Of a stretch of 36,858 bases of DNA, positions 1 through 10,919 are shown piece after piece. The position numbers and the translations under genes are program-made. Location of the stretch: positions 1-36,858 of the forward strand of contig JANJUN010000057.1 in the NCBI GenBank assembly GCA_024710565.1. The letters are read 5' to 3'. Position 1 is the stretch's first letter. Every line of letters starts with the position of its first letter. Source of the DNA: Candidatus Altimarinota bacterium. Its GTDB lineage: Bacteria; Patescibacteriota; Gracilibacteria; BD1-5; UBA6164. The notes beneath the pieces are model-generated. The model saw nothing but the letters and a program-made list of their open reading frames with translations. It was not told where the DNA came from and did no database searches.

Positions 1-111
1 TATGAAAGCTATCGTAGCAAGAATTGCGAGAATCGTGATTACGATAATGAGCTCTACGAGGGTAAAGGCTTTCTTTTTTATTTTATTTTCGTGTGTTTGG
101 TGTAGTTTCAT
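1..111 (-). CDS. Type IV prepilin-like protein, N-terminal part (runs off the window)
   Basis: Only the first 37 residues lie in the window. They show a basic leader ending in KKKAFTLVELIIVITILAIL, the classic prepilin signature: a leader peptide, a Phe after the processing site, Glu at position +5 and a hydrophobic assembly helix. Such proteins are processed by prepilin peptidase and built into type IV pili or pseudopili in the cell envelope. The gene lies downstream of tyrS on the same strand, 85 bases after its stop, with a T-rich hairpin between them. The C-terminal domain is not visible, so major versus minor pilin cannot be decided. Confidence 0.85.
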   Translation of the reverse strand, partial: MKLHQTHENKIKKKAFTLVELIIVITILAILATIAFI

Positions 112-174
112 AGAATTTTAATTATGTTATATTTTGTATAGATGATAATAACAGATTTTTTAAAAAATTCAACA

Positions 175-199
175 AAAAAAAGAGTTTCCCCTTTTTTTA
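175..199 (-). terminator. Probable intrinsic terminator of tyrS
   Basis: On the minus strand an A-rich arm with GGG, a three-base loop and CTC followed by eight T's forms a short hairpin with a T tract. It starts at the tyrS stop codon. The stem contains a G-T pair, so it is a modest terminator. Confidence 0.5.
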
Positions 200-1402
200 T
201 TTCACCATTTTAAATTTTTTCTTTCCAACTTGAAGTAATGTATAATTTTTCCCATCAAGTTTTACTATAAATTTTGGATTGCTTTGTATTTCATTATTTA
301 CCTTTACGGAATTTCCAGAAAGTGCATTTCTTGCCTCGCTTGAATTTGAACAAAGTCCTGATTTTACTAACAGAGTTACGAGTGGAAGTTCTCCAGTCTC
401 ACTTTGAATTTCGATTTTTTCAATATCTTTTTCATCTGGAACGATCCCTTCTTTTAATACTCTTTCAAAATACTCTTGGGCTTCTCTTGCTTTCTCTTCT
501 CAGTGATACATTTTTACTATCTCAAAAGCGAGTTCGAGTTTTATATTTCTAGGATTTTCCCCCTTATCTAATCTTTTTTTATATATTTCAATATCTTCTA
601 AATACATTCTAGTACAGTGTTCAAAATATGACATAATAAGTTCATCTTTTATTTCCATTATTTTTACAAACATTTCTGGTGCTCAAAAATGTAGTCAGAC
701 AAAATTAAAAAAAGTTTTACTCATTTTTCTTCCATCGGTTCATTCAATGAGATGAAACATCATGATATCTTGTTTTTCTTGTCCGTGTGCTTCTTGGAGC
801 TTTCTTCCTGCGAGGAGGTTAAAGTATTGATCATTTCCTCCCAGCTCTACATCGGCATTGAGCATAACACTATCATATCATTGCATAATAGGATACAGAA
901 ATTCTTGGAGGGAAATTCTTACCCCTTCTTTATATCTTTTTGAAAAATTATCTCTATCAAGCATTTCCGCTACTGAGAAATTTTTTGCCAATTCTCAAAC
1001 GGAGTTGAAACTGGTTTTATCCATCCACTCACTATTAAATCTCACTTCTACTTTTTCTAAATCTAAAATTTTTCAAAATTGAGAGAGGTAGTCTTTTGCA
1101 TTTTCTAGTGTTTGCTCTCTTGATAACATGGGTCTTTCTGCGTTTTTATCGGAAGTATCTCCTACTTGAGCTGTGGCATCTCAAATTACGATTACAACTT
1201 GATGTCATAGATCTTGGAATTCTCTGAGTTTTAAAATAGGAACAGCATGTCCAATATGAACCGTAGTTCAAGTTGGGTCAATACCAAATTTCACTCTGAG
1301 TTTTTTTCCAGAGAGGAGTTTTTTTTCTAAATTTTCTTTATCTATAATTCTTGAAACTCATTTTTCAAGTAAATTTTTTATAATAATGTCTTTATTTTTC
1401 AT
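197..1402 (-). CDS. tyrS: Tyrosyl-tRNA synthetase
   Basis: A class I aminoacyl-tRNA synthetase of 401 residues that charges tRNA-Tyr in the cytoplasm. The Rossmann-fold HIGH motif is HIGH at residues 49-52, following FGIDPTGTTV. The second signature is KMSKT at residues 226-230. The C-terminus ends in an S4-like strand ([12 protein letters not shown]). Several family-invariant glycines are TGA codons, including the Gly of DPTG and of VIGD, so the gene is open only when UGA is glycine. The ATG at 1400-1402 lies two bases after the stop of the upstream cNMP-binding gene, so the two are probably cotranscribed. No Shine-Dalgarno is visible. Confidence 0.95.
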
Positions 1403-1404
1403 TT

Positions 1405-1800
1405 TTAATAATTATGAATTAAGTTGTATTCCAATCTATCCATGATATCTTTATTGATACTTTCGTTTCCATTATTAATCATTTCTATAAGATTTTCTTG
1501 ATTGAGGATAATAACCTCAGTAGTGGAGATTGCTGTTACTGTCGCAGTTCTTTTTTCTTCATTTAAAAGGGCTATTTCTCAAAAAATTTCTCATGCTCAC
1601 AATTCTGCAATTTTTTTCCCCCCTATTTCTATATCTACCTCTCAGGATTTTATAATATATCCTTTTCCATTTGAGGGAGTTCATTCTATAATAATAATTT
1701 CACCAGGAGAAAAGATTTCACTAGGAGAATTTTTTATAATAATATCAATGATATTTTTTTCCAGTCAAGTAAAAATTTTTAAAGAATATATATCTTGCAT
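1405..1800 (-). CDS. Cyclic-nucleotide-binding-domain protein (Crp-like sensor without HTH)
   Basis: The protein has 131 residues and is a single cNMP-binding beta-roll. The core GEIFGEIALLNEEKRTATVT is the phosphate-binding cassette consensus, including the GE-ALL and R-A-V spacing seen in Crp and in kinase regulatory domains. It ends shortly after the C-helix, without a DNA-binding helix-turn-helix or any other effector domain, so it could act by binding a partner. In-frame TGA codons fall at conserved glycines of the roll. It sits two bases upstream of tyrS and is divergent from the ATP synthase operon across a 66-base gap. The ligand and target are unknown; the domain call is firm, the role is not. 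Confidence 0.85.
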
Positions 1801-1823
1801 AAAAATAATAAATTATATAATAT

Positions 1824-1852
1824 TTGAGCTACAATATAGGTATTTTTATAAA
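1824..1852 (+). promoter_or_regulatory. Candidate sigma70-type promoter of the ATP synthase operon
   Basis: TTGAGC (1824-1829), a 17-base spacer and TATAAA (1847-1852) lie just upstream of the first gene of the operon at 1867. The gap to the start codon is only 14 bases, so the leader would be very short. Confidence 0.45.
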
Positions 1853-1866
1853 ATAATCAATTTTTT

Positions 1867-2094
1867 ATGTATAGATTTTTTTTTCGTATTTTTGGAATTA
1901 TTTTCATAAATTTATTTGCTTTTTTGCTTTTTTGAATTATACTCGGTGCGCTTTTTTGAAACCAGGGAGTGTTTTTAATAGGAGCGGTATTATTTTCAAT
2001 AATACCACTGATTGTTATTCTCTCTTGAGAAGTTAAAAAAGTGACTAAAGAATTTAATACTATTTCTAAAGAAAACCAACATGGCTCAAAATAA
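1867..2094 (+). CDS. Small two-helix membrane protein leading the atp operon (AtpI/AtpZ-like by position)
   Basis: A 75-residue protein with two hydrophobic segments (about residues 5-30 and 35-55) and a charged C-terminal tail. It is the first gene of the ATP synthase operon and overlaps atpB by 14 bases, which suggests translational coupling. In many bacteria this slot holds atpI or atpZ, small membrane proteins that assist c-ring assembly. The sequence is too short and hydrophobic for me to claim homology, so the AtpI-like name rests on position and topology only. It contains three in-frame TGA glycines. Confidence 0.7.
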
Positions 2095-2887
2095 TGAACT
2101 TCAAACAGAATCTCACTCTGGACCACATATCCCAAAAATTCAATGAGAAACGGTGTATGGACCTATTAGTAATACCAATATTACCACCTTTCTTTTTCTT
2201 CTTTTGGTAATTATTTTTGCATTTTTTGCAAAAAATGCTCTTAAAAAGGAAAAATCAAGATTAAAAACCAGTATTTTGGGGGTTGTTTGAGCACTTGATA
2301 AGAATTTAAGAGAATCATTTCATGAAGATAAGAAATTTTCTAGATCAGCATTCCCTTTAATAGCAGGTTTTTTTGTTATTATATTATTTTGAAATATACT
2401 TTGACTTGTTATTGATTGGCTTGGATCATCGATATCTCCAAATATCTTACAGTACCTCAGACCAATGAATAGTGACCTCAATACCACTCTTGTTTTAGCC
2501 CTTATTACGGTAATTACTTTTTTAGGAATTGCTGTAAAAAGCTCTTGAGTAGGAGGATTTACCAAATGATATTTGTTTAATTTTTCTTGAGATGGACTCG
2601 CAGAAAAATGTATCAATGTAATCGTTGGTTGGCTTCATTTGCTTTCAGTTCCTGCAACGGTTGCCTCACTTTCTCTGAGATTATTTTGAAATATTTTTGC
2701 CTGAGTGATATTGTTAGGAGTAATTACTTATTTATGAGTACTTATGAGTAGTTCATTTTTCGAAGTGGGGAGACTTTTATCCGTTCCATTTTGGTTTTTT
2801 GAGCTTCTGATTGCTTGAATTCAGGCGGCGGTATTTTATATGCTTATGATTTCATATTTTAATCAAAGCAAAGAATCACACCATTAA
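2081..2887 (+). CDS. atpB: ATP synthase subunit a
   Basis: This is the Fo stator channel subunit (268 residues, five to six membrane helices) that passes protons to the c-ring. The essential arginine is Arg200 in SLSLRLFGNIFAG, the most conserved motif of the family; its FG glycine is a TGA codon. The last helices (LLIAGIQAAVFYMLMISYF) carry the conserved Gln-Ala-x-Val-Phe region. The N-terminus begins inside the preceding small gene. It is followed by atpE after 79 bases. Confidence 0.95.
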
Positions 2888-2966
2888 AATATATATGTGT
2901 AGTTTTGGATTTTTCTTTAAGAATCCAAGATTATCTTTTATATTTTATAACTTAACATAAGAAATT

Positions 2967-3188
<222 letters not shown>

Positions 3189-3291
3189 TTTTGATATTTC
3201 ATAATAAGAAAATGTTTTCATGAGTAAAACATTTTCTTTGTGAAATATAAAAAGGAGATTTCCTAAATTTTATTAACAAAAAACAATAATT

Positions 3292-3783
3292 ATGACAGAA
3301 GGATTACATGATTTTCAATTCTTTACCTTAGAGACACTCGTAATTCAAACTATAATATTACTTTTGATATTATGGGTTTTAAATCGTTTTGTCTTCCAAC
3401 CATATTTAGAGTATTTAGATAAAGAAACTGAAAAAAGAAAAAAATTAGAAAATGATTATAATAATATTGAGAAATTAAATAATGATGCTGAGGCAAAAAA
3501 AGAGGCTCTTTTAGTGGAAGCAAGAAAAGATGCTGAACAAATAAGAAAAGATGCCACAGATTTAGCAAAAAAAGAAGCTCAAATTATTAAAGATCAAGCT
3601 ACGCAGGAAGCACTTAGTATGAAAAATTCAGCATTAGCTGAAATTACAAAAGAAAAAGAAACGATGTTAAATGACGTAAAAGCAAAATCTATAGATTTGA
3701 TTTTAAGATTTAATGCGAAGCTTTTTTCGTCTGAAAAAGTTTCAAAAGATTTTGTAGAAACTGAAATAGCATCTATTAAATAA
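3292..3783 (+). CDS. atpF: ATP synthase subunit b
   Basis: The peripheral stalk subunit (163 residues): one N-terminal membrane helix (about residues 14-34, ending WVLNRFVFQPYLEYL) followed by a long, Lys/Glu/Ala-rich coiled coil typical of b. This gene happens to contain no TGA codon. It lies between atpE and atpH in the usual order; 11 bases separate it from atpH. The 103-base gap from atpE holds a weak A/T-rich hairpin but no gene. Confidence 0.93.
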   Translation: MTEGLHDFQFFTLETLVIQTIILLLILWVLNRFVFQPYLEYLDKETEKRKKLENDYNNIEKLNNDAEAKKEALLVEARKDAEQIRKDATDLAKKEAQIIKDQATQEALSMKNSALAEITKEKETMLNDVKAKSIDLILRFNAKLFSSEKVSKDFVETEIASIK

Positions 3784-3794
3784 TTTTAACAACT

Positions 3795-4145
3795 ATGACA
3801 GATATTACAAAATTAGATAAATGAGAATTAAAACATCTACTGAGTAATTTACAACTTTTAAATGTATTAAAAAAATCTTTAGGAAGAAGGTGAATAAAAG
3901 AATTCACAAGAATTCATAATGGAGTCGATATTTTAAAAGTAGAATATTTTGATTATGGAGGTGATGCTTTGAGTTTTGTAAAAGAGAAAACGAAAGAAAT
4001 CTATAAAAAAGTATTTTTATCAGAGGTGGATATTTCACAAGTAGAGTTTATAAAAAACCAAAATTTACAATGATGAATGAGAGTTTTTTATAATGATACT
4101 ATGTGTGATATAGCATACAATAGATTTCAAAATCTATTAAAATAA
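3795..4145 (+). CDS. atpH: ATP synthase subunit delta, short form
   Basis: Position between atpF and atpA and a C-terminal pattern (VEFIKNQNLQGGMRVFYND... ending RFQNLLK) match the delta/OSCP C-terminal domain, where a conserved GG-x-V is followed by a strand and a short helix. Delta links the b-stalk to the top of F1. At 116 residues it is about 60 shorter than typical delta; what seems to be missing is the N-terminal six-helix domain that binds subunit alpha. The reading frame is clean apart from UGA glycines (including a tandem pair at the GG motif), so it is probably a reduced functional gene rather than a broken one. Confidence 0.75.
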
Positions 4146-4172
4146 ACATTATTAATTGTTAATTATATTTTT

Positions 4173-5678
4173 ATGTCAAATGACTTATTAAATGGAATTA
4201 TAAGTGATATTGAAAAACAAATTGATACGCTTGATACAACTCCAGGAATGGAAAATGTATGAGAAGTATTTTATTTGTGAGACGGGGTTGCGAAAGTTTC
4301 TGGTCTTAGAAATGTTGCCTATAATGAACTGGTTGAATTTGAGGCAGGATGAGTATGAATTGCTATGAACCTTGAAGAACACTATGTTTGAGTGGTAGTT
4401 TTAACTGGATTTAATCAAATTAAAGAAGGTCAAACTGCAAAATCAACCGGAAGAACTTTAGAAGTTCCAGTTGGAGAAGGACTTATAGGAAGAGTTGTTG
4501 ACTCTCTTGGAAATCCTATCGATGGACTTGGGGATATTAAAAGTAAAGAATTTTACCCAATTGAAAGAGTAGCTACTGGAGTAATGGATAGAAAATCAGT
4601 TCACGAACCAATGCAAACTGGTATTAAAGCTCTTGACGCTCTTGTTCCAGTAGGAAGAGGACAAAGAGAACTTATTATCGGAGATAGACAAACTGGGAAA
4701 ACTCAAGTTGCTATTGATGCTATCGTAAACCAAAAAGGTCAAAACATGGTTTGTGTGTACGTTGCTATTGGACAAAAGGCTTGAAAAATAGCAAGAGTAG
4801 TAGAAGAACTCAGAAATAGATGAGCAATGGATTATACTATTGTTGTTAGTGCTTGAGCTTCTGACCCAGCTTCTATGCAATATCTCGCTCCATATGCAGG
4901 ATGTGCTATGGCTGAATATTTCATGTTCAATGGAAAACACTCATTAATCGTGTATGATGATCTCACTAAACAAGCAAATGCTTATAGAGAAATGTCATTA
5001 CTTCTCAGAAGACCACCAGGAAGAGAAGCGTATCCAGGGGATGTATTTTACCTCCACTCAAGATTACTTGAAAGAGCATCAAAACTCAATGATGAACTTG
5101 GTGCTGGTTCAATGACGGCACTTCCAATTATCGAAACACAAGCTTGAGATGTTTCTGCTTATGTTCCAACCAACGTAATTTCTATTACTGACGGTCAAAT
5201 CTTCCTTGAATCTGACTTATTTAATGCTGGTCAAAAACCTGCCATTAACGTATGATTATCCGTTTCAAGAGTATGAGGATCTGCTCAAATAAAAGCTATG
5301 AAAAAAGTTTCAGGGACTTTAAAACTCGATCTTGCTCAATACAGAGAATTAGCAGCATTTTCACAATTTGCTTCTGATTTAGATGCTGCTACGAGAAGAC
5401 AACTGGAAAGAGGAAAAAGAATGATGGAACTTTTAAAACAATGAGTTTTTGAACCAATTACGGTTGAAAAACAAGTAGCTTCTATCTATGCTGGTTCAAA
5501 AGGATACTTAGATGCAGTAGATGTTTCTAAAGTAAGAAAAGTAGAAAAAGAACTTTACTTAGCTCTTGATGAAGAAAAAACAGTTTTAGAGGCTATTGCA
5601 AAAGATAAAGAAATTAAAGAAGATACAGAAAAGAAATTAATTGAAATAATAAATAAAGTAGTTGAATTAAATAAATAA
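4173..5678 (+). CDS. atpA: ATP synthase subunit alpha
   Basis: The non-catalytic nucleotide-binding F1 subunit, 501 residues, full length for the family. It has the N-terminal helix ([16 protein letters not shown]), the beta-barrel, the P-loop GDRQTGKT at 170-177, and the VSRVGGSAQ-like segment ([20 protein letters not shown]) with the conserved arginine-finger region. Many family glycines are TGA, e.g. both glycines of VGG in that segment. It is followed by a 121-base gap filled by palindromic repeats before atpG. Confidence 0.97.
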
Positions 5679-5772
5679 TCCCTCCAACCTCCCTTTGAAA
5701 AAGGGAGAGCTAAATAAGGAAAACTTTTTAAATCCTCCTTTCTCAAAGGAGGTGGCTGAAAGCCGGAGGATT
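5678..5772. repeat. REP-like palindromic element between atpA and atpG
   Basis: Two palindromic units in tandem. The first has CTCCCTTT paired with AAAGGGAG (5689-5707). The second is nested: AATCCTCC (5731-5738) can pair with GGAGGATT (5765-5772), while CCTCCTTT/AAAGGAGG (5734-5752) and GGCT/AGCC (5754-5764) form inner hairpins, so CCTCC has two alternative partners. The base composition is unlike the A/T-rich surroundings. A related design sits after atpG. Confidence 0.7.
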
Positions 5773-5799
5773 AAAACCAATAATTAACATATTAAAAAT

Positions 5800-6714
5800 A
5801 TGGCAAATTGAAAAGAGATAAAAAGAAGAATCAAATCCATTAAAAATACTGGAAAAATAACCAAAGCGATGGAGCTGATTTCTACTGTAAAGATGAAAAA
5901 AGCTCAAGATCTCGCTTTAGAAAAAAAAGCATACATCAGATCAATGCTGGAGGTATTTTTAAGTATGAGTGATTCTTTAAATGAGTCAAAATTTTTTAAC
6001 AAGCACGAAGGAGGAAAAACTCTTGCGGTTATTATTACTTCAAACAAATGACTTTGTTGAGGGTATAATATCAACGTGATGAAAAAAGTGAACGCGTATA
6101 TGAAAGAACATCCAGAAGAAGAAATTGATTTTATCGCTGTATGAAAGAGATGAGCTCAGTTTGTCGGAAGAACTGGAAATACACTAGTAGCTGATTTTTC
6201 AAGTGAATTTAGTGATAATATTGATTTACTTTTTGCAAAATCAATATCAAGACTGATCCAAGAAAAATTTTTGACCCCTGAATATTCTAAAATAAAACTT
6301 TTTTATAATCACTACGTAAATACAATTAAACAAGTTCCTGTAGCAAGAGAGTTTTTACCTCTTACAAAAGTGGGAATTGAAATGTATTTCAAACAAGTGT
6401 TTGGAGAAGATTTTTATGAAGATAAAGAATATCTTAAAAAAGATACAAAAAAATCTGACTATACAATTGAACCGAGTAAAGCTGAGGTTTTAAAAGAACT
6501 TTTACCAATGCTGATTGACTCTATGTTTTTTGATACACTTATCGAAGCAAAAGCTTCAGAACACTCATCTCGTATGATTGCCATGAAAAATGCAAAAGAT
6601 AATGCTAATAAATATGATTCAAAATTGACTCTCGCTTATAATAAAGCTCGTCAAGCAGCTATTACCAAAGAAGTTTCTGAAATCGTTTCTTGAGTGGAAA
6701 GTATGAAAGAATAA
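5800..6714 (+). CDS. atpG: ATP synthase subunit gamma
   Basis: The central rotor shaft of F1, 304 residues. The N-terminal helix MANGKEIKRRIKSIKNTGKI followed by TKAMELISTVKMKKAQ is the family hallmark, and the C-terminal helix (SSRMIAMKNAKDNANKYDSKL followed by LAYNKARQAAITKEVSEIVSG) matches the other half of the coiled-coil shaft. Five or more glycines are TGA, including the one at residue 4 and the second to last conserved Gly. It is flanked on both sides by REP-like elements, then followed by the RNase HI gene. Confidence 0.95.
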
Positions 6715-6716
6715 AA

Positions 6717-6773
6717 AGCTCCCCCTTAGTCCCCCTCAATGAGGGGGAAGCGAGGATACGAGCCGGGGGAGTT
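6717..6773. repeat. REP-like nested palindrome after atpG
   Basis: CTCCCCC (6719-6725) pairs with GGGGGAG (6765-6771); inside it CCCCCTC/GAGGGGG form a perfect hairpin (6731-6747). The design (two C-run arms, inner hairpin, then GAGCCGG before the final arm) repeats that of the element upstream of atpG (GAAAGCCGG), although the sequences differ. It could also act as a processing site or attenuator between atpG and the distal atp genes. Confidence 0.7.
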
Positions 6774-6791
6774 TATAATTTATTTAATTAT

Positions 6792-7193
6792 ATGAAACTA
6801 AAAGTCTATACCGACTGATGAAGTAGAGGAAATCCTTGAGAATCAGGAATCTGAGTGTATATCACGGATAAAAATGGATTTGAAGAAAAAAGATACAAAT
6901 ATCTTGGTATAAAAACAAATAATGAAGCAGAATATACTGCCGCATTTCTTGGAATTAAAAGATGTATCGAACTTGGAGCAACGGAGATTGAATTATATGC
7001 TGATAGTGATTTGGTTGTAAAACAACTTTCCTGAGAACGGAAAATAAAAAAAGATGAATTAAAAATATTACATTCAGATATAAAAAAACTTATTTCTGAA
7101 TGTAATATACAAATTCACTTTACTTGGATACCAAGAGAAAAAAATAAAGAAGCTGATAGGCTGAGTAATGTTGCAATGGACAAAAAATGTTAA
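6792..7193 (+). CDS. Ribonuclease HI family protein inside the atp operon
   Basis: A 133-residue RNase H-fold nuclease of the short RNase HI type that cleaves RNA in RNA-DNA hybrids. The four catalytic acids are visible: Asp8 in YTDGGSRGNPG, Glu47 in NNEAEY, Asp71 in ADSDLVV and Asp122 in NKEADRLSNVA. Several TGA glycines occur, e.g. in the DGGSRGNPG loop. It has no known role in ATP synthase and is inserted between atpG and atpD on the same strand. Codon 83 is a rare CGG, at a place where relatives often have an aromatic residue. Confidence 0.92.
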
Positions 7194-7279
7194 GGATTAA
7201 AAATTGTAAATTAAGAAAAGTTTATAATTTTTAATTCTTAACAAATTAAACAAAAATTTAATTTTTTAACTTAATATTT

Positions 7280-8671
<1,392 letters not shown>

Positions 8672-8819
8672 AATTTGAGATAACTTCAATCTTTGCATTC
8701 AAAATATAAAAAATCATTCACTTTACATTTTAGTAAAGCTCATTAGAGTTTTTATATTTTTCAAGCAAATTTTATCGTTCTTTCAAATTTAAAGTTTACT
8801 AAAAATTAATTACTTTGAT

Positions 8820-9248
8820 ATGAAATTAGAAATATTGTCATTTAACGGGAAACTTTTTAAATCACATAGTGTTATTTCAGTAACGGCAAGAACAAAAATG
8901 GGAGAAATTACTGTTTTAGATAATCATATTCCTCTTATTACCACTCTAAAACCATCTGTTTTAAGAGTCGTTCATATGGATGAAAATAACATGAAACAAG
9001 AAGAAGATTTTGCTATTGGTTGAGGAATTTTAGAAGTAGCCCATTCAAGTGTAAAAATACTTATTGATATGCTGGTTACTGTTCACGATGTAAATCTTGA
9101 TTTGGCCGAAAAAGCTAGACTTTCAGCACTCGAAACTATGGAAAGATATAAAGACTCTAAAGATAGAATTGATATGGAAAGATTTGTTGAAGCTCAAGAT
9201 ATGTTACTGAAATCTATTGCTCAATTAAAACTTTGAGGATTAAAATAA
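8820..9248 (+). CDS. atpC: ATP synthase subunit epsilon
   Basis: The rotor subunit that couples gamma to the c-ring and can inhibit ATP hydrolysis. In 142 residues it has the N-terminal beta-sandwich (KLEILSFNGKLFKSHSVISV then GEITVLDNHIPLITTLKPS, the family core) and a C-terminal helical hairpin. TGA glycines occur in the FAIGGGILE-like strand and near the end. It lies 148 bases after atpD; that gap is A/T rich and holds no gene I can see. Confidence 0.93.
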
Positions 9249-9291
9249 AAGTTTGAAAAAGGCGTCTTTTTTCTTAAAAAATACTTCCATT

Positions 9292-9320
9292 TTGAAACTT
9301 TTAAACATTTAATATATTAT
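9292..9320 (+). promoter_or_regulatory. Candidate promoter of ppa
   Basis: TTGAAA (9292-9297), 17 bases, TATTAT (9315-9320), 13 bases before the ppa start. A weak T-rich hairpin just upstream (about 9251-9280) may end the atp transcript. Confidence 0.4.
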
Positions 9321-9333
9321 AATTTTAAAAAAT

Positions 9334-9918
9334 ATGGCAAATATTGATCATAAACCAAGCAAATACATGCTAAATTTACTCCATGTTTTACCAGCTTTTG
9401 CTTCTGAGGAAGATGCAGTAATTAATACAATTGTTGAAATTAATGCAGGTTCTATTAATAAATACGAAATTATTACGGAAACGGGAACTTTAAAACTCGA
9501 TAGAGTTGGATTTTCTTCTTTATCTTACCCATTTGCCTACGGAGCTATTCCTTGTACTTGGGATTTAGATAATGACCCACTTGATGTTGAAATCGTAAAT
9601 GTGACTGAACCACTCGTACCAGGAACTTTGGTAGAAGTAAGAGTCATCGGTATCATGAAATTCATCGATGGAGGTGAGGTTGATGATAAAGTAATTGCGG
9701 TTATCAATGATGATAAAAGAACCAATCATATTCAATCTATTGAAGATTTAGGGGAACAATTCATTAAAGAAACGACTTACTATTGGGAACATTATAAAGA
9801 TCTTAAAAAGCCAGGAACTGGAAAAGTAGAAGGATTCTTTGGAGTAGAAGAAGCCCTAAGAATTATTAAAGAATGTGAAGAAAGATACGTAAAAGAATAT
9901 TTACCAAAATTTAATTAA
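9334..9918 (+). CDS. ppa: Family I inorganic pyrophosphatase
   Basis: Hydrolyses pyrophosphate to phosphate in the cytoplasm, pulling biosynthetic reactions forward; 194 residues. The family signature is DNDPLDV at 79-85, with the metal-binding aspartates 79, 81 and 84; other active-site parts are the KYEI motif near 43 and the KxxKxPG region (YYWEHYKDLKKPGTGKVEGF). No TGA codon is used in this gene. It follows the ATP synthase operon, probably with its own promoter, and ends at a strong bidirectional terminator. Confidence 0.97.
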   Translation: MANIDHKPSKYMLNLLHVLPAFASEEDAVINTIVEINAGSINKYEIITETGTLKLDRVGFSSLSYPFAYGAIPCTWDLDNDPLDVEIVNVTEPLVPGTLVEVRVIGIMKFIDGGEVDDKVIAVINDDKRTNHIQSIEDLGEQFIKETTYYWEHYKDLKKPGTGKVEGFFGVEEALRIIKECEERYVKEYLPKFN

Positions 9919-9946
9919 AAAATCAAGCTAAGCTTGATTTTTTTAT
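9919..9946. terminator. Bidirectional intrinsic terminator
   Basis: AATCAAGC-TAA-GCTTGATT followed by T's on the plus strand and by T's on the minus strand. It serves the convergent ppa gene and the last gene of the pilus cluster, overlapping the stop codon of the latter. Confidence 0.9.
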
Positions 9947-10911
9947 TGTATTTGTTGTATAGTATATCAATAATAATTTTCGATCAATTCTGGTGAAATA
10001 AAACTCCTATTTTCAAAACCAGTTTTATCATCCAATCACACGATGTAGAGTGTATTTTTTTTCTCATCAAATCATTCAAAATGATAGGTTAATACACTCT
10101 CTTCAGCGGTATTTTCTACTACAATAGCATAATCAAAATTCTCAATATCAAAAATATAGGGAATTTCTCAGGATTCAATATTTCATAGAGAGGAAAGACT
10201 TCCGCTTTGATTTTTGATTTCTCCTTGGATATGTGAGATATATTGGAGCTCTTTTTTAAGATTAAAAATTTCTTTATCAAAAGTATAGATAGATATTTTT
10301 CCATTAGTATGATTGAAATTTCAAAACAGAGTTATTGTATTTTCTTCAATTTGTCCAGGAATTTGGGGAGTATTTAGATATTCAGATCTATTATTTGGAT
10401 TGAGTGAAATCATATCCTTCAGAGCATCATTGAGAAAAATAATTGTTTTTCTTTCTTTGGGAGGGATAATTCCGAGTACATATTTTCTTGCAAAATCGTC
10501 ATTATCATATAAATTCGAGTCTGAAGTTACCATTGATAGAATACTTCCAGTATAAAAACTTGCTTTAAAATCATCATTATCTCAAGCATCGTCAATATTA
10601 TCAGAAACATTTACGGTTTCTCATCATTGACACGTTGGCATTTCTTTAAATCGATACGTAATGAGTCATCCAGAACAGGAAGTAAGATCCTCTCAAAAAC
10701 CATCGGTATTAGTGATAGTATGAAATTTATAGGTGATATTTTGAGCATTGAGATATTTTTGCTGTCATTTCAATTGTTCGGACTGATTATCAATAAATCA
10801 GAGATCAAGATTGGTTATATTCCAAATAATGACGCTAAAAAGTCAGAGTATAACGATAATTATAATTACGAGTACTAAAAAAAATCATTCAGTTTGGATA
10901 TGGTTTTTCAT
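9943..10911 (-). CDS. Membrane-anchored protein at the end of the pilus cluster
   Basis: A 322-residue protein with a short N-terminus, one strong membrane helix (about residues 9-30, FFLVLVIIIIVILGLFSVII) and a large Asn/Asp-rich outside domain. The gene is the last of the pilus cluster, nine bases after a prepilin. The N-terminus TEGFFLVLV resembles PilX-like minor pilus components without the +5 Glu, so a PilX/PilW-type role is plausible. I recognise no domain in the rest. About a dozen in-frame TGA codons are present, and one of the few CGA codons of the window (ITY-CGA-FK). Confidence 0.75.
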
Positions 10912-10919
10912 ATATATAT

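Noticed and set aside
3795-4145. atpH as a decayed gene
   Set aside because: The frame is intact from ATG to TAA, the C-terminal motif is conserved and the spacing to neighbours is normal; a reduced gene fits better.
10119-10878. Short plus- and minus-strand frames within the membrane-anchored protein gene
   Set aside because: They are out of frame with the 322-residue protein, which explains the region fully with UGA as glycine.
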